Of a DNA stretch of 64,000 bases, positions 1 to 9,492 are shown in pieces (position 1 is the first letter of the stretch; every line of letters starts with the position of its first letter). Made by a program: the position numbers and the translations under genes. The notes under the pieces are model-generated. The model was not told where the DNA came from, did not search any database, and worked only from the letters and a program-made list of their open reading frames with translations. The stretch comes from Charina bottae (lineage: Eukaryota; Chordata; Lepidosauria; Squamata; Charinaidae), in assembly GCA_023362775.1 (NCBI GenBank), contig JALMGJ010000003.1, forward strand, positions 53,793,416 through 53,857,415, written 5' to 3'.

Positions 1-690
1 GTTACTGAAGGGAGATATCGAAATATCCCTTTTGATCAAAGATTGTGCCCATGTGGCAGAGGAGTAATTGAAACAATGGATCACGTCATTTTATATTGTC
101 CTCTCTATGCAGATGCTCGCCAGGAATTATTATCCCAATTTTTTACCAAATATCCAGGTCGTTCGGATTCTTTTTACCTCAAACTGTTTTTATCAGACCA
201 ATCTGATATTACTTCATTGACCATAGCTAAATATTGCTCAATAATCTGTACAGCACGCCACAAATTTTAATTTTTCTTAGATTTTTTATAATTTTAAGTG
301 TTTTTCTCTTTTATTCTAACCAGATGTGAATTTTTAGTTTTGTTTGCTGGTCTAAATTGATTTGATTTGATAATATAATTTAGCATAGCTTTACATTCTC
401 GTAGTGTTACACAAATTCTAGTATTATTTATGCCCTTTTATAGCTATTTGCCCTAGTTATTTATAGTTTATAGATTATTCATTGTAAAATTAATTGTAAT
501 TTTAAAGGGTTTTTTTTTTTGCTTTTTAATACCTGTATCCTGTAATATTACCTTAATAATTTTATCTTTATCTTATTCTATGCTATCAATATGACTTTTT
601 ATATTTATTTTATTTCTACTTCAGCATAATTGTTATGTTACTAGTTGTATGCTGGTCTATGACCGAAATAAAAAAATGATTGAACTTTTG
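1..690 (+). mobile_element. LINE 3' end: reverse-transcriptase C-terminal zinc-knuckle tail plus 3' UTR
   Basis: An open frame runs in from the window edge to a stop at 268-270. It contains a CPCG...E..DHVILYC knuckle (C-x-C-x(n)-H-x(4)-C), the pattern found at the C-terminus of many non-LTR retrotransposon polyproteins. The stop is followed by about 400 bp of AT-rich 3' UTR ending near a GACCGAAATAAAAAAATG tail. The segment at 62040-63770 carries the same knuckle and a similar GCTGGTCATTGACC 3' end, so the two are probably copies of one family. Clade (R4/Dong, Vingi or another) could not be decided by eye. It is a 5'-truncated dead copy, not a host gene. Confidence 0.7.
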
Positions 691-1140
691 GGGACTTGTT
701 GACATGCCTTAGGGAAGCATGGGAGGGAGGCCTCCCTTGGAAAGAAATTTCACAGACTTGGAATGTCTTCATCCTCTTTTCCAAGTAGACTTTTCACATC
801 CTGTGACATGATTGCAGTGGGATAAAAATTCAGTACATACAGTATACGCATACAATAATTTTCTGTAGTCACGTGACAAAGGTAACTTCTATCAAGCATA
901 ACATCTGTAAAGAACCCCCCCCCTCTTTTTTTTTTTAAACAGGAAGACTTCCACATGCTGGACATCAGTTATGTTTGCAGTTGGTTTGTAGAGGTCTGTG
1001 TCTTTCCTAGATTATTATTTCAACTAACTCTGAGTTTTAGGCTGTATGTGAACCATAAATTACATTGTACTTTGAATGAATCAAACTACTAACTCTATTT
1101 TATGAAACTTGCTTCTTTCATTCCACAAGGCATACTCTAA
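691..1140. other. Unassigned intronic DNA
   Basis: No coding, RNA or repeat signature was recognised. A C-run followed by a T-run at about 917-938 is the only low-complexity feature. Confidence 0.5.
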
Positions 1141-1149
1141 GAGTGCAAA

Positions 1150-1440
1150 AAGTCAGCAATCAGAACTTTGACAAATGGCTGGAAAAAATAACTGCTTTAC
1201 AGTGTGAAGGATTTGAACCCAGTGACTACCTTAAAAGCATAAAGAAGGCTAACAAAAGTAGAAGCAAGTGAGGAAGCTGTTTTACAGTGATTATAGCAAG
1301 ATGGATGTGATCCTGGATACCATGTAATAACAGAGAATGAGATAGCTAAAGATGCTGTGACTGATAAGAAGGAAGATGGCAACGGTGATATGGATGAGGA
1401 GGAAGAAATGTCAACTCTTCAAATGAAGTTGTTTTTGTGC
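1150..1440 (+). mobile_element. Tigger/pogo-like DNA transposase C-terminal relic
   Basis: Read on the + strand with two or three stops, the segment gives NFDKWLEKITALQCEGFEPS and then, after stops and a frame change, DPGYHVITENEIAKDAV, followed by an acidic tail (EDGNGDMDEEEE). A W...L motif followed by a G(Y/F)..LT(E/D)xEI motif and an acidic tail is typical of the C-terminus of pogo/Tigger DDE transposases and their domesticated relatives (TIGD/jerky). No terminal inverted repeats were found. A processed copy of a host TIGD-like gene is an alternative. Confidence 0.5.
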
Positions 1441-1711
1441 AGATTATGATGTGATATATTTTATTGATTTGTCATATGATTTTGAAGTCCAGATTCAGTA
1501 CTCCCAATTCTGTGTTTTTAGGGAGATGATCATACCGAAGCACCATATTTCCAAAACTCAAAACAGTTATCCAAAATCATCATCTAAACTCAACAATTGT
1601 TCAGAGGACAGCACCTGCCCTTCTTTACCACAACTAACAACAAACACGGAGGAGCAAAAATTCTTACTATGAGTTAGAATAATATGTTCTGGATCACCAC
1701 CATCAATCACA

Positions 1712-1870
1712 GCAATTTTTTTATTTACTTATTTAATTCAATTTCAGCACTGCCCAACGCCAGACTGACTCTGGGTGGTTCACAATATAACCGCCCTCTG
1801 GCGGGAGGAGATGGGCGGTGACAAATCTAATAAATAAAATAAATAACAAAGATACGTAAGAAAACGCTAT
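1712..1870 (-). mobile_element. L2-type LINE 3' tails in opposite orientation
   Basis: At 1712-1786 a minus-strand L2-like 3' end reads TTTATTTACTTATTTAATTC followed by a CTCTGGGTGGTTCACAAT block. At about 1787-1850 a plus-strand tail follows (GGAGATGGGCGGTGACAAAT then AATAAATAAA). The two tails face opposite ways. The minus-strand L2 continues beyond the Bov-B insertion at 2924-3240. Confidence 0.6.
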
Positions 1871-2910
1871 TTGTTGTTTATTCGTTCAGTCGTTTCCGAC
1901 TCTTCGTGACTTCATGGACCAGTCCACGCCAGAGCCCTCTGTCGGCCGTCACCATCCCCAGCTCCCCAATGGTTGAGTCCGTCACCTCCAGAATACCATC
2001 CATCCATCTTGCCCTTGGTCGGCCCCTCTTCCTTTTGCCTTCCACTTTCCCTAGCATCAGCTTCTTCTCCAGGGTATCCTGTCTTCTCATTATGTGGCCA
2101 AAGTACTTCAGTTTTGCCTTTAATATCATTCCCTCAAGTGAGCAGTCTGGCTTGATTTCCTGGAGTATGGACTGGTTTGATCTTCTTGCAGTCCAAGGCA
2201 CTCTCAGAATTTTCCTCCAACACCACAGTTCGAAAGCATCTATCTTCCTTCGCTCAGTCTTCCTTATGGTCCAGCTCTCGCAGCCATAGGTTACTACGGG
2301 GAATACCATTGCTTTGACTATGCGGACCTTTGTTGTCAGTGTGATGTCTCTGCTCTTAACTATTTTATCAAGATTTGTCATTGCTCTCCTCCCAAGAAGT
2401 AGACGTCTTCTGATTTCCTGGCTGCAGCCAGCGTCTGCAGTAATCTTTGCGCCTAGAAATACAAAGTCTGTCACTGCCTCCACTTTTTCTCCCTCTATTT
2501 GCCAGTCATCAATCAAGCTCGTTGCCATAATCTTGGTGTTTTTTTTGAGGTTTAACTGCAACCCAGCTTTTGCACTTTCTTCTTTCACCTTCGTCATAAG
2601 GCTCCTCAACTCCTCCTCGCTTTCAGCCATCAAAGTGGTATCATCTGCATATCTGAGATTGTTAATGTTTCTTCCAGCAATTTTAACTCCAGCCTTGGAT
2701 TCCTCAAGCCCAGCATGTCGCATGATGTGTTCTGCGTACAGGTTGAATAGGTAGGGTGAGAGTATACAGCCCTGCCGTACTCCTTTCCCAATCTTAAACC
2801 ATTCCGTTGTTCCGTGCTCTGTTCTTACCGTTGCTACTTGGTCGTTATACAGATTCCTCAGGAGGCAGACAAGATGACTTGGTATCCCCATACCACCAAG
2901 AACTTGCCAC
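1871..2910 (-). mobile_element. Bov-B (RTE clade) LINE, 5'-truncated
   Basis: A nearly intact minus-strand frame covers the C-terminal half of the Bov-B reverse transcriptase. It includes the catalytic YADD box (LRYADDTTLMAE), RQGCILSPYLFNLYAE, the RRSNQSILQEI block and a VTKSRKRLNE end. Imperfect 13-bp target-site duplications flank it (1858-1870 and 2911-2923, one mismatch). It interrupts an older minus-strand L2 copy. The open frame merges into unrelated L2 sequence beyond 2910, so the residues upstream of GGMGIPSHL are not Bov-B. Confidence 0.9.
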
Positions 2911-2923
2911 AAGAAAATGCTAT

Positions 2924-3240
2924 AAACAATAAATAATGCGCAAGTTGGAAAATCCAGCCAAAGAACACAGAAAACCAAAGAAAACACAACCAAAAAGGGA
3001 CTCCATCTACCCTCCCGTAAGCCTGGGAGAACAGTCAGGTCTTTAAGGTCTTCTGGAATGCCATCAAGGTGGGAGCCACACAGATCTCAGGGGGCAACTC
3101 ATTCCAGAGGACAGGTGCTGCATCAGAAGGCATGCTTCCTGGGTCCCGACTGATGACACTGTGTAATCGAGGAGACCCAGAGCACACCCGCTGTGTTGGT
3201 TTTAAAACCTGGATGTGCTGACATTGGAGAATATAGCTTA
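2924..3240 (-). mobile_element. L2-type LINE 3' region, continuing past Bov-B
   Basis: Minus-strand L2 wording is recognisable: CAGGTCTTTAAGGTCTTCTG, AACTCATTCCAGAGGACAGG and CTTCCTGGGTCCCGAC. The same blocks occur in the better L2 copies at 42340-42900 and 54990-55690. The copy is decayed. Confidence 0.6.
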
Positions 3241-3318
3241 GCTGCTAAATATGGCTTACTCAGCACTAAGTTTAGGGCTGACTTACTTTTTTATTAACCT
3301 AGACCACTGATATTTTAA

Positions 3319-3326
3319 ATGAATCA

Positions 3327-3373
<47 letters not shown>

Positions 3374-3480
3374 CATCCATCCATCCATCCATCCATCCAT
3401 CCATCCATCCATCCATCCATCCCGCCTTTATTATTTTTATAAATAACTCAAGGCGGCGAACATACCTAATACTCCTTCCT
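3319..3480. repeat. (ATCT)n/(ATCC)n microsatellite joined to an L2 tail
   Basis: Tandem ATCT units pass into ATCC units over 3324-3422. They are followed by a minus-strand LINE tail (CCCGCCTTTATTATTTTTAT, then CTCAAGGCGGCGAAC), so the microsatellite probably grew from that element's A-rich end. Confidence 0.85.
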
Positions 3481-3649
3481 CCTTCTATTTTCCCTACAAT
3501 CTTTAAAATTTCTTTTAGTTACAATTTCTGTTTTATGCTTACCCAGTCACTTATGTTCATCCTTTTGGTTTTATCCTTAGGCGTATTGTTATATTTCCTT
3601 TGTGCTGGTTCATTACGGCAATCAAGATTGATTTGACTTGAAATAGCTT

Positions 3650-6060
3650 AGTCCCAACTCATACAGAGTTTGGTTGGCCATAAACAGCAGTTTAAATTTT
3701 GCTTGGAAATGGAGAACTATGTTGCTGACTAGAGAACTCTGAGAATCAGCATGTATAACTAGAGTGAAATTACTCTAATGATTATAAGTGTTTGAATGAA
3801 ATTAACACATTCCCTGACAGTCTAACAAGCTAATTATTGTGGAGAAACAGTAATCAGTGAATGATAAAGCATGCAGCACCTAAAAGCAATGAAATAATTT
3901 GTAGAGTTCCTAGTTCTAACATATTATTTCCACTAAGAACAACTTATAAATCTGAATAAACAGAAGTTAATTCTTCATCCAGTTACTGGTATTTAACCAG
4001 GAATGCTTATGGCTAGTATTTTAAGGAAGGGTAACATGCATATCTCCATTGCCACAAAAAACTCAAAAAGTCTCACAGCACCCTCCCTCCCTTCCTTCCT
4101 TCCTTCCTTCCTTCCTTCCTTCCTTCCTTCCTTCCTTCCTTCCTTCCTTCCTTTCTTTCTCTGAAATACTTTTATCCTGCTTTTTTTTTTTACTTAAACA
4201 GCAGTCAAAATACTAAAAATAGCTCCAATGTGATATAAAGTTGTAAGGACTAGAATCCAATACATCTGTGGAAGATGGTCTCAGAGTATTTTCATCCCAC
4301 CACTTTTTGTGGCTGTGGATGGATTTGAGATTTTGAGAGCCTGTGGTGGGCACTCAAAGAAAGGAGCTGCCATAGCAGTTGTGACCAGTACCAAAATATC
4401 AACTTAGCAGAAGGCAAATGGATAAGGTTACTCCCCAGGACCTTCTTTAGGTACTCACTATTAACCCCCAGTTTATTTTAGTCTTTCTTATGATAAAGTG
4501 GGTACACTTGTAATCAAAAGCACTGAGGCCCAGCTAGGAATCAGTCCTATTTTTTAGGAATGCCTGTGGGGCTTATGTGGAATGCAAGGAAGGGCATTCT
4601 CGCAAATAGACATGATTTTGGAGATTGATACTTGCTAGCTTTTGATTTAATTGGTTCACAATTGTTTACAAATTAAATAATATTAAATAATATTTTTAAA
4701 AAATTCAAAGGTAGAGTGGGTCGGGGGCTTAGTAAGTACTATGTTTGGGATCCTAGGCTTAAATTATACTAAACAGAAGGTCTCTGAGGTACAATACAAC
4801 TTTGATGCTTGAAGTATCACATAATTATTCCAGGATTTTTTGGTCCCTATTTTAAATGTATCAATTTGGTGGATTAGTATGGAGATGGGAGTGCTTAGGT
4901 ATCCTTCAGCTGTCTTGCTTCTCTACATTTCCGTGGAAGTCCTTGTTCTACCCCAAAACCTATCAAAGTGTGTGTCAGGAAAGGCACATCAGTGAACAAG
5001 CAGTGCAGAATTAATAGGTTAGTTATATTGTTTTGGTTCTCAGCAACGGTGAGCTTCATGACAGTGAATCTTATGACATAACATATATGAATTAGGAAAA
5101 GGTTGAAAAAATATCTCTAAATAATTTTTTGGTCCCAAAGCAACTCTTAAGAAAACTGGAGACAGGTGCAAATAGTTACAGTAAGCTGTGAAAGTTTAAT
5201 TGCTCGCAAAATTGCTCCTGACCAAACAGGCAAAATGGTACTGGTAGGTTTTTCTCCATTGCTTTGCTCCTGTATTTTTCATTCAATAATTGCAGAGCAA
5301 CATTCTTTGCTACTTGGTCTAGCACCACTTAAATTAACTGTTTTAAAATAGAGGGAGATACAAACAGAAAAAAACATGTGAGTAATAACATGACAAATCA
5401 ACCTAGACTGAAGTAGATAAATCAGGAATTTGGGTACTCCCTCCCAGAAATTATTATATAGGACTGTAGAAGCCTTGATTATGACTTCCTGATGAATTTG
5501 GATTAAAACTATTGTTTGTAAAATAATTTGATTATTCTTCTGTCCCACTGATGGGATTTCAGTTCAGAGTACAGAATGATGGCCATTCTGCCATGTGACA
5601 GAAAAGATTTGAATATTTTCAGCACAGCCATACTGAGAATGCTTGTAACCTGCCACTGCTCACTGTTTCATGTGCCTCCTACCTACAGAAAGCTGAGTCT
5701 TCAGGTTTTGTGCTCGTTTAAGGTAATTTAGTTGGAGAGAAAGCCAGCTAATTGTCTGGCATAAATAGCCCCGTGCAGATTAGCCATCTGTGTGAGAAGT
5801 GGCACCTGAATGTTGCTGGGAAAGAGCACTAATTTTTAATTTGGATATTCACTGGGGAGTTTTGCCAGAGTTGGGTCAGGCACTTGCTCAGCGTGAACTA
5901 TAGCGTGCCCAAACACACTATGAGCTAACAGAGGCGTTCATGTGGGAAATTAAAAAGTCAGATGGACGAATGCAGCTTCTGAGAACTCAATAAAAACTCT
6001 TTGCCTGCCAGGATGATCCTAATACCCTAGTGTTAGAATTGCTGTTGGTATTTCAGTGGC
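3650..6060. other. Mostly unique intronic DNA, with a (CTTC)n microsatellite
   Basis: No exon-like frame was found. A (CTTC)n tract lies at 4088-4155. The stretch around 5640-6020 is balanced in composition and free of recognisable repeats. Small open frames at 5166-5351 (+) and 5279-5548 (-) overlap each other and show no family signature. Confidence 0.5.
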
Positions 6061-6080
6061 TGCAGGAGATCCTGCTTCCC

Positions 6081-6131
6081 TTGTGTGTGAGTGTGATGTG
6101 TGTGTGTGTGTCACACACACACACACACACA
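6081..6131. repeat. (TG)n(CA)n dinucleotide tract
   Basis: GT repeats switch directly to CA repeats, giving a short self-complementary tract. Confidence 0.9.
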
Positions 6132-7096
6132 ATGAATGTACTGTATGTGCGCTGATGTTTCAAAATATTAGAATTAAGTTTCCTACTGAATATATTTAGA
6201 TATAAATGAAATTCGTCTCCTTTTTTGCCCTTCCACAAAATTCCTTAGTGACACATGTCAACCTTTAAGCAATTTTGAAAGAGTAAGTGTGCTTAATATT
6301 GGCAAAATGCAGGGTTATATTAAGAAAAAAGGACCAGTCCTCCCAATGCTCTCATTAAAACAATCTTTTATTTATATGGAAGAATCTGAAAGAGCATAGA
6401 AAATGAATGATGAAATGCTTTGTTACAGAACCGGAAAAAGTAAATGGGTACCATCTCATCACTGACACCAGAAGGAAGCTTCACCAAAATATTGGAGGAG
6501 CTATGATGGATCAGAGAGAAGATTCATCTTGCCCCAGAATTCTGTTTGTCCTTTCTATCTGGCTTATAGATCCAGCAGAAGGTTCCAGCCCATATTTTAA
6601 AAAACCTTCTACACTTTTACCTCTTTGCAGTTAAATTCCAGCACATTTTTTTGCTGTGGCTTCCACCTCCATCACCATCTAAAGGTTTCCAGACTCCTGA
6701 GACAATCTGGCTTTTCTGGTTTGTCCCGGTTACCCTCTAAGCCTAGGCTTGCCACCCCAAATGCTGCTATCTCAAAATGCATCCTGGACCATCTTCCTAT
6801 TTCCTGTGCTTTATTGCTTAGGTAAGCAATCAGAGGCTACATGTGGCCCTTACATTTGTACACCCCAGAACCATATCCAAAAACCAGCTGATAAAAATCA
6901 GTTGTATAGGTTCACACAAAACTCTGTAATAGCTTAACAACAGTCTTCTCCCCAAACCCAGGAAAGAACAACGGGGGAAAATCCTGGGCCCATCCATGTT
7001 TTGGTGAGGCTCCCATCCTACTTCATTGCTCCACCTTCTCTGTCCCATTCCTTTCTCAAAAATGGCTAAGCTGCCAGAACTTCTTGTCTTATCATT
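6132..7096. other. Unassigned intronic DNA
   Basis: Several overlapping short open frames on both strands between 6407 and 7135 match no family I know. One runs into the Sauria SINE that follows. I see no splice-bounded exon. Confidence 0.45.
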
Positions 7097-7108
7097 TCTG
7101 AAGTTCAG

Positions 7109-7454
7109 GTAAAGGTAAAGGTTCCCCCCGCACATTTGTGCAGTCGTGTCCGACTCTAGGGGCCGGTGCTCATCTCCGTTTGTTAGCTGAAGAGCCAGCG
7201 TTGTCTGAAGACGCTTCCATGGTCATCTGGCCACATGACGCGCGCAGAACGCTGTTACCTTCCCACCAAAGTGGTACCTATTAATCTACTTGCATTTGCA
7301 TGCTTTCGAATTGCTAGGTTGGCAATTGCTGGGGCGAGTGCGGGAGCTCACTCCGTCATGTGGGGCTAGGGATTTGAACCTCCGAACTTGCGACCTTCCG
7401 ATCGACAAGCCTGGCGTCTTACCCGCTGAGCCACCACACCCCTTGTCTGAATTG
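7109..7454 (-). mobile_element. Sauria-type tRNA-derived SINE, near full length
   Basis: On the minus strand it runs from a GTGGTGGCTCAGCGGGTAAG head with an A box, through a B box (GGTTCAAATCCC), to the AGTCGGACACGACTGCACAA region and a CCTTTACCTTTACC tail. This is the Sauria SINE layout found in squamates, mobilised by Bov-B. A 12-bp duplication flanks it (7097-7108 and 7455-7466). Confidence 0.92.
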
Positions 7455-7466
7455 TCTGAAGTTCAG

Positions 7467-8105
7467 ACAATTGAAATAATCACATATTATTTCCTTATTG
7501 ATTCATTCCATGGCCTTTCTTCTGTAATTCTCCTACGTTCTGCAACCCTGGAGGGGGACCAGGACTTTTAAGAATTGCAGACAGATAGTACATTCACGCT
7601 CCCATGCACATTCCCCTTTTTGAATTATTCTGAAGCATTGCACAGCCTTCTTAAATAATAGGTCAGGTGGCCATTTTGTCATAAAATCTCCATTGTAGGC
7701 AGTGAGAGAATGCTTGGGGATTGGTGGGTGCATATACACACTCTGTACAGATCCTCACTTTAACAGGAATCAGCTATCTTTGTTTTCCTAGTTATTAGCT
7801 TATTTTAGAATATTCAACCAATAGCACAGACATGTCTTATTTTTTTAATTTTTTAAAAAATGTTCCACTATTTAAAACCACGAGTTCCCAGGGTACTATT
7901 AAAATCAGAAGGTAAAACTTGAATAATACTTAAAATTTGCAGTAGAATAAACATGGTCATTACAGTACATGAGAAAATAAGCAAGAAAAGGAGCAGCCAG
8001 ACTAATTATAACATTTCAATGCACTATATTTGTTTAAAATTGTCATATTAATATAATAAAAGGTCTGAGAGACTAAAGCCTTTGTGAAGAGTCAAAAAAA
8101 GAGTA
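7467..8105. other. Unassigned intronic DNA
   Basis: No recognisable repeat or exon. A short A/T-rich stretch lies at 7830-7870. Confidence 0.45.
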
Positions 8106-8109
8106 ATGT

Positions 8110-8390
8110 CACTTTTGGTCATAGTTCGCTGTGGAGGTCATTCCAAAGTTGTTGAGGTGCTACTGCTGTGAAGGTTCACTCCTGGGCAGCCTTTCGCCAC
8201 AGTGTTTGAAGGCACCTGGAATAGGTTTCTGTAGGTTTTATTGAAAGTTGTTCAGGAAATGAGGAGCATGGAGTACCTGACAGGTTTTCTACTCCTAAAA
8301 ACATTCAAGATGCATTCTAATATGGAAGTTACAGCCAATTCAGGTGGTGTTGGATAGGGAAATATCTCCTGGCTTCCATGCAAAAGCATA
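8110..8390 (-). mobile_element. Degenerate L2/CR1-type LINE fragment
   Basis: Blocks such as GGAGGTCATTCCAAAGTTG and GGTGCTACTGCTGTGAAGGT resemble the minus-strand 3' region of L2 (compare 42660-42760). Divergence is high. Confidence 0.4.
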
Positions 8391-9240
8391 GCTTTATTTA
8401 TTTCAAGGGAATGGTTTTGTTTTTATATTATTCTCTCCTGAGTACATTAATATGCAGAGGTTGCAGTGCAGGCTTTCAAATTTTTAAATAATGAGAGCCA
8501 GACAGAGATAATTCTACCTTGTTCAGTTTTAATGATGTTCTTATGAAGTAGCCTACTTCAAAATTCTGTTTGCCACTATTAAAGTGAGGAAGATCTTTCA
8601 ATTAATTATCATGGCCAAAAATGGTGCTGGCTTTGATATTCTATGTTAACAGAGGGTTCTGTAGGGTAGTGTCTGTCGTCTCAGTCCATCACATTTTTGA
8701 AGGATTTATTGTCTTAGCAGTTTGCATCTGCTGGAGTTATGAATGGTAGATACTTTATTGCATTGTGTGGAACACAATTTGTGAATAAATAAGAGGGGTT
8801 ATGAAGTTGGTGATAAGTAACAGAATCCAAAATCAATATATGCCAATAAAAGAAGAGTTGTGCTTGCTATATACCTCAAGAAACTAATACATGTTCTTCA
8901 ATCATAGGTGTACAGTAGGGTTTTCTGGAACAGGATGCTAGTAAGGGTGAGAGGAAGGAAAGAGGTATACTATTTCAGCAGCTGGAACAATTCGTATTCA
9001 TGCTGTCTACATTCAACAGGCAGATCTCCCAGTGAAGGTTGAGTAGGTGTGGGTAGAAGATTGTGTACAGAAACATGCACTTAGGAATACCCACATAGCT
9101 TGGTTGACTGTTAGAGGATGTTTCAATTACTGCTGTGTTCTGTTATCTGCTTTGCATTTCAAATTGCTACTAAAAAAAGAGACCTATTCCCATAAGAAAG
9201 CTGTGTCCATCACTGTTTGTTATGATAACTGTTCCTCATG
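8391..9240. other. Unassigned intronic DNA
   Basis: No exon, RNA gene or clear repeat. Part of 9180-9240 may belong to the L2 copy that continues after the MITE. Confidence 0.4.
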
Positions 9241-9248
9241 TTTTAAGC

Positions 9249-9484
9249 CAGAGCTTTCCAAACTGTGTCGGGACACGTTAGTGTGTCCGCTGCAGTGTCT
9301 GGGTGTGTCGCGGCTGCTGCTGCCTCCAAACCTGCCCTGCAAGGATTCCATGCAGGTCCTAGTGCCTGCCTTGTGCCCTGCTGTAAGAGTGTGTCGCAAA
9401 ATGATGCCCTGCTGTAAGAGTGTGTCACGAAATGATGCATGTCTAAAAAGTGTGTCACCAACATGAAAAGTTTGGAAAGCCCTG
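9249..9484. mobile_element. hAT-type MITE (family A, copy 1)
   Basis: Inverted ends CAGAGCTTTCCAAACTGTG and GTTTGGAAAGCCCTG bound a 236-bp non-coding element. A perfect 8-bp duplication TTTTAAGC flanks it (9241-9248 and 9485-9492), which is diagnostic of hAT transposition. Copies with the same ends lie at 14438-14746 and 22132-22333. Confidence 0.92.
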
Positions 9485-9492
9485 TTTTAAGC

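Noticed and set aside
1906..2754. Plus-strand frames at 1906-2289 and 2314-2754
   Set aside because: Antisense shadows of the Bov-B reverse-transcriptase frame.
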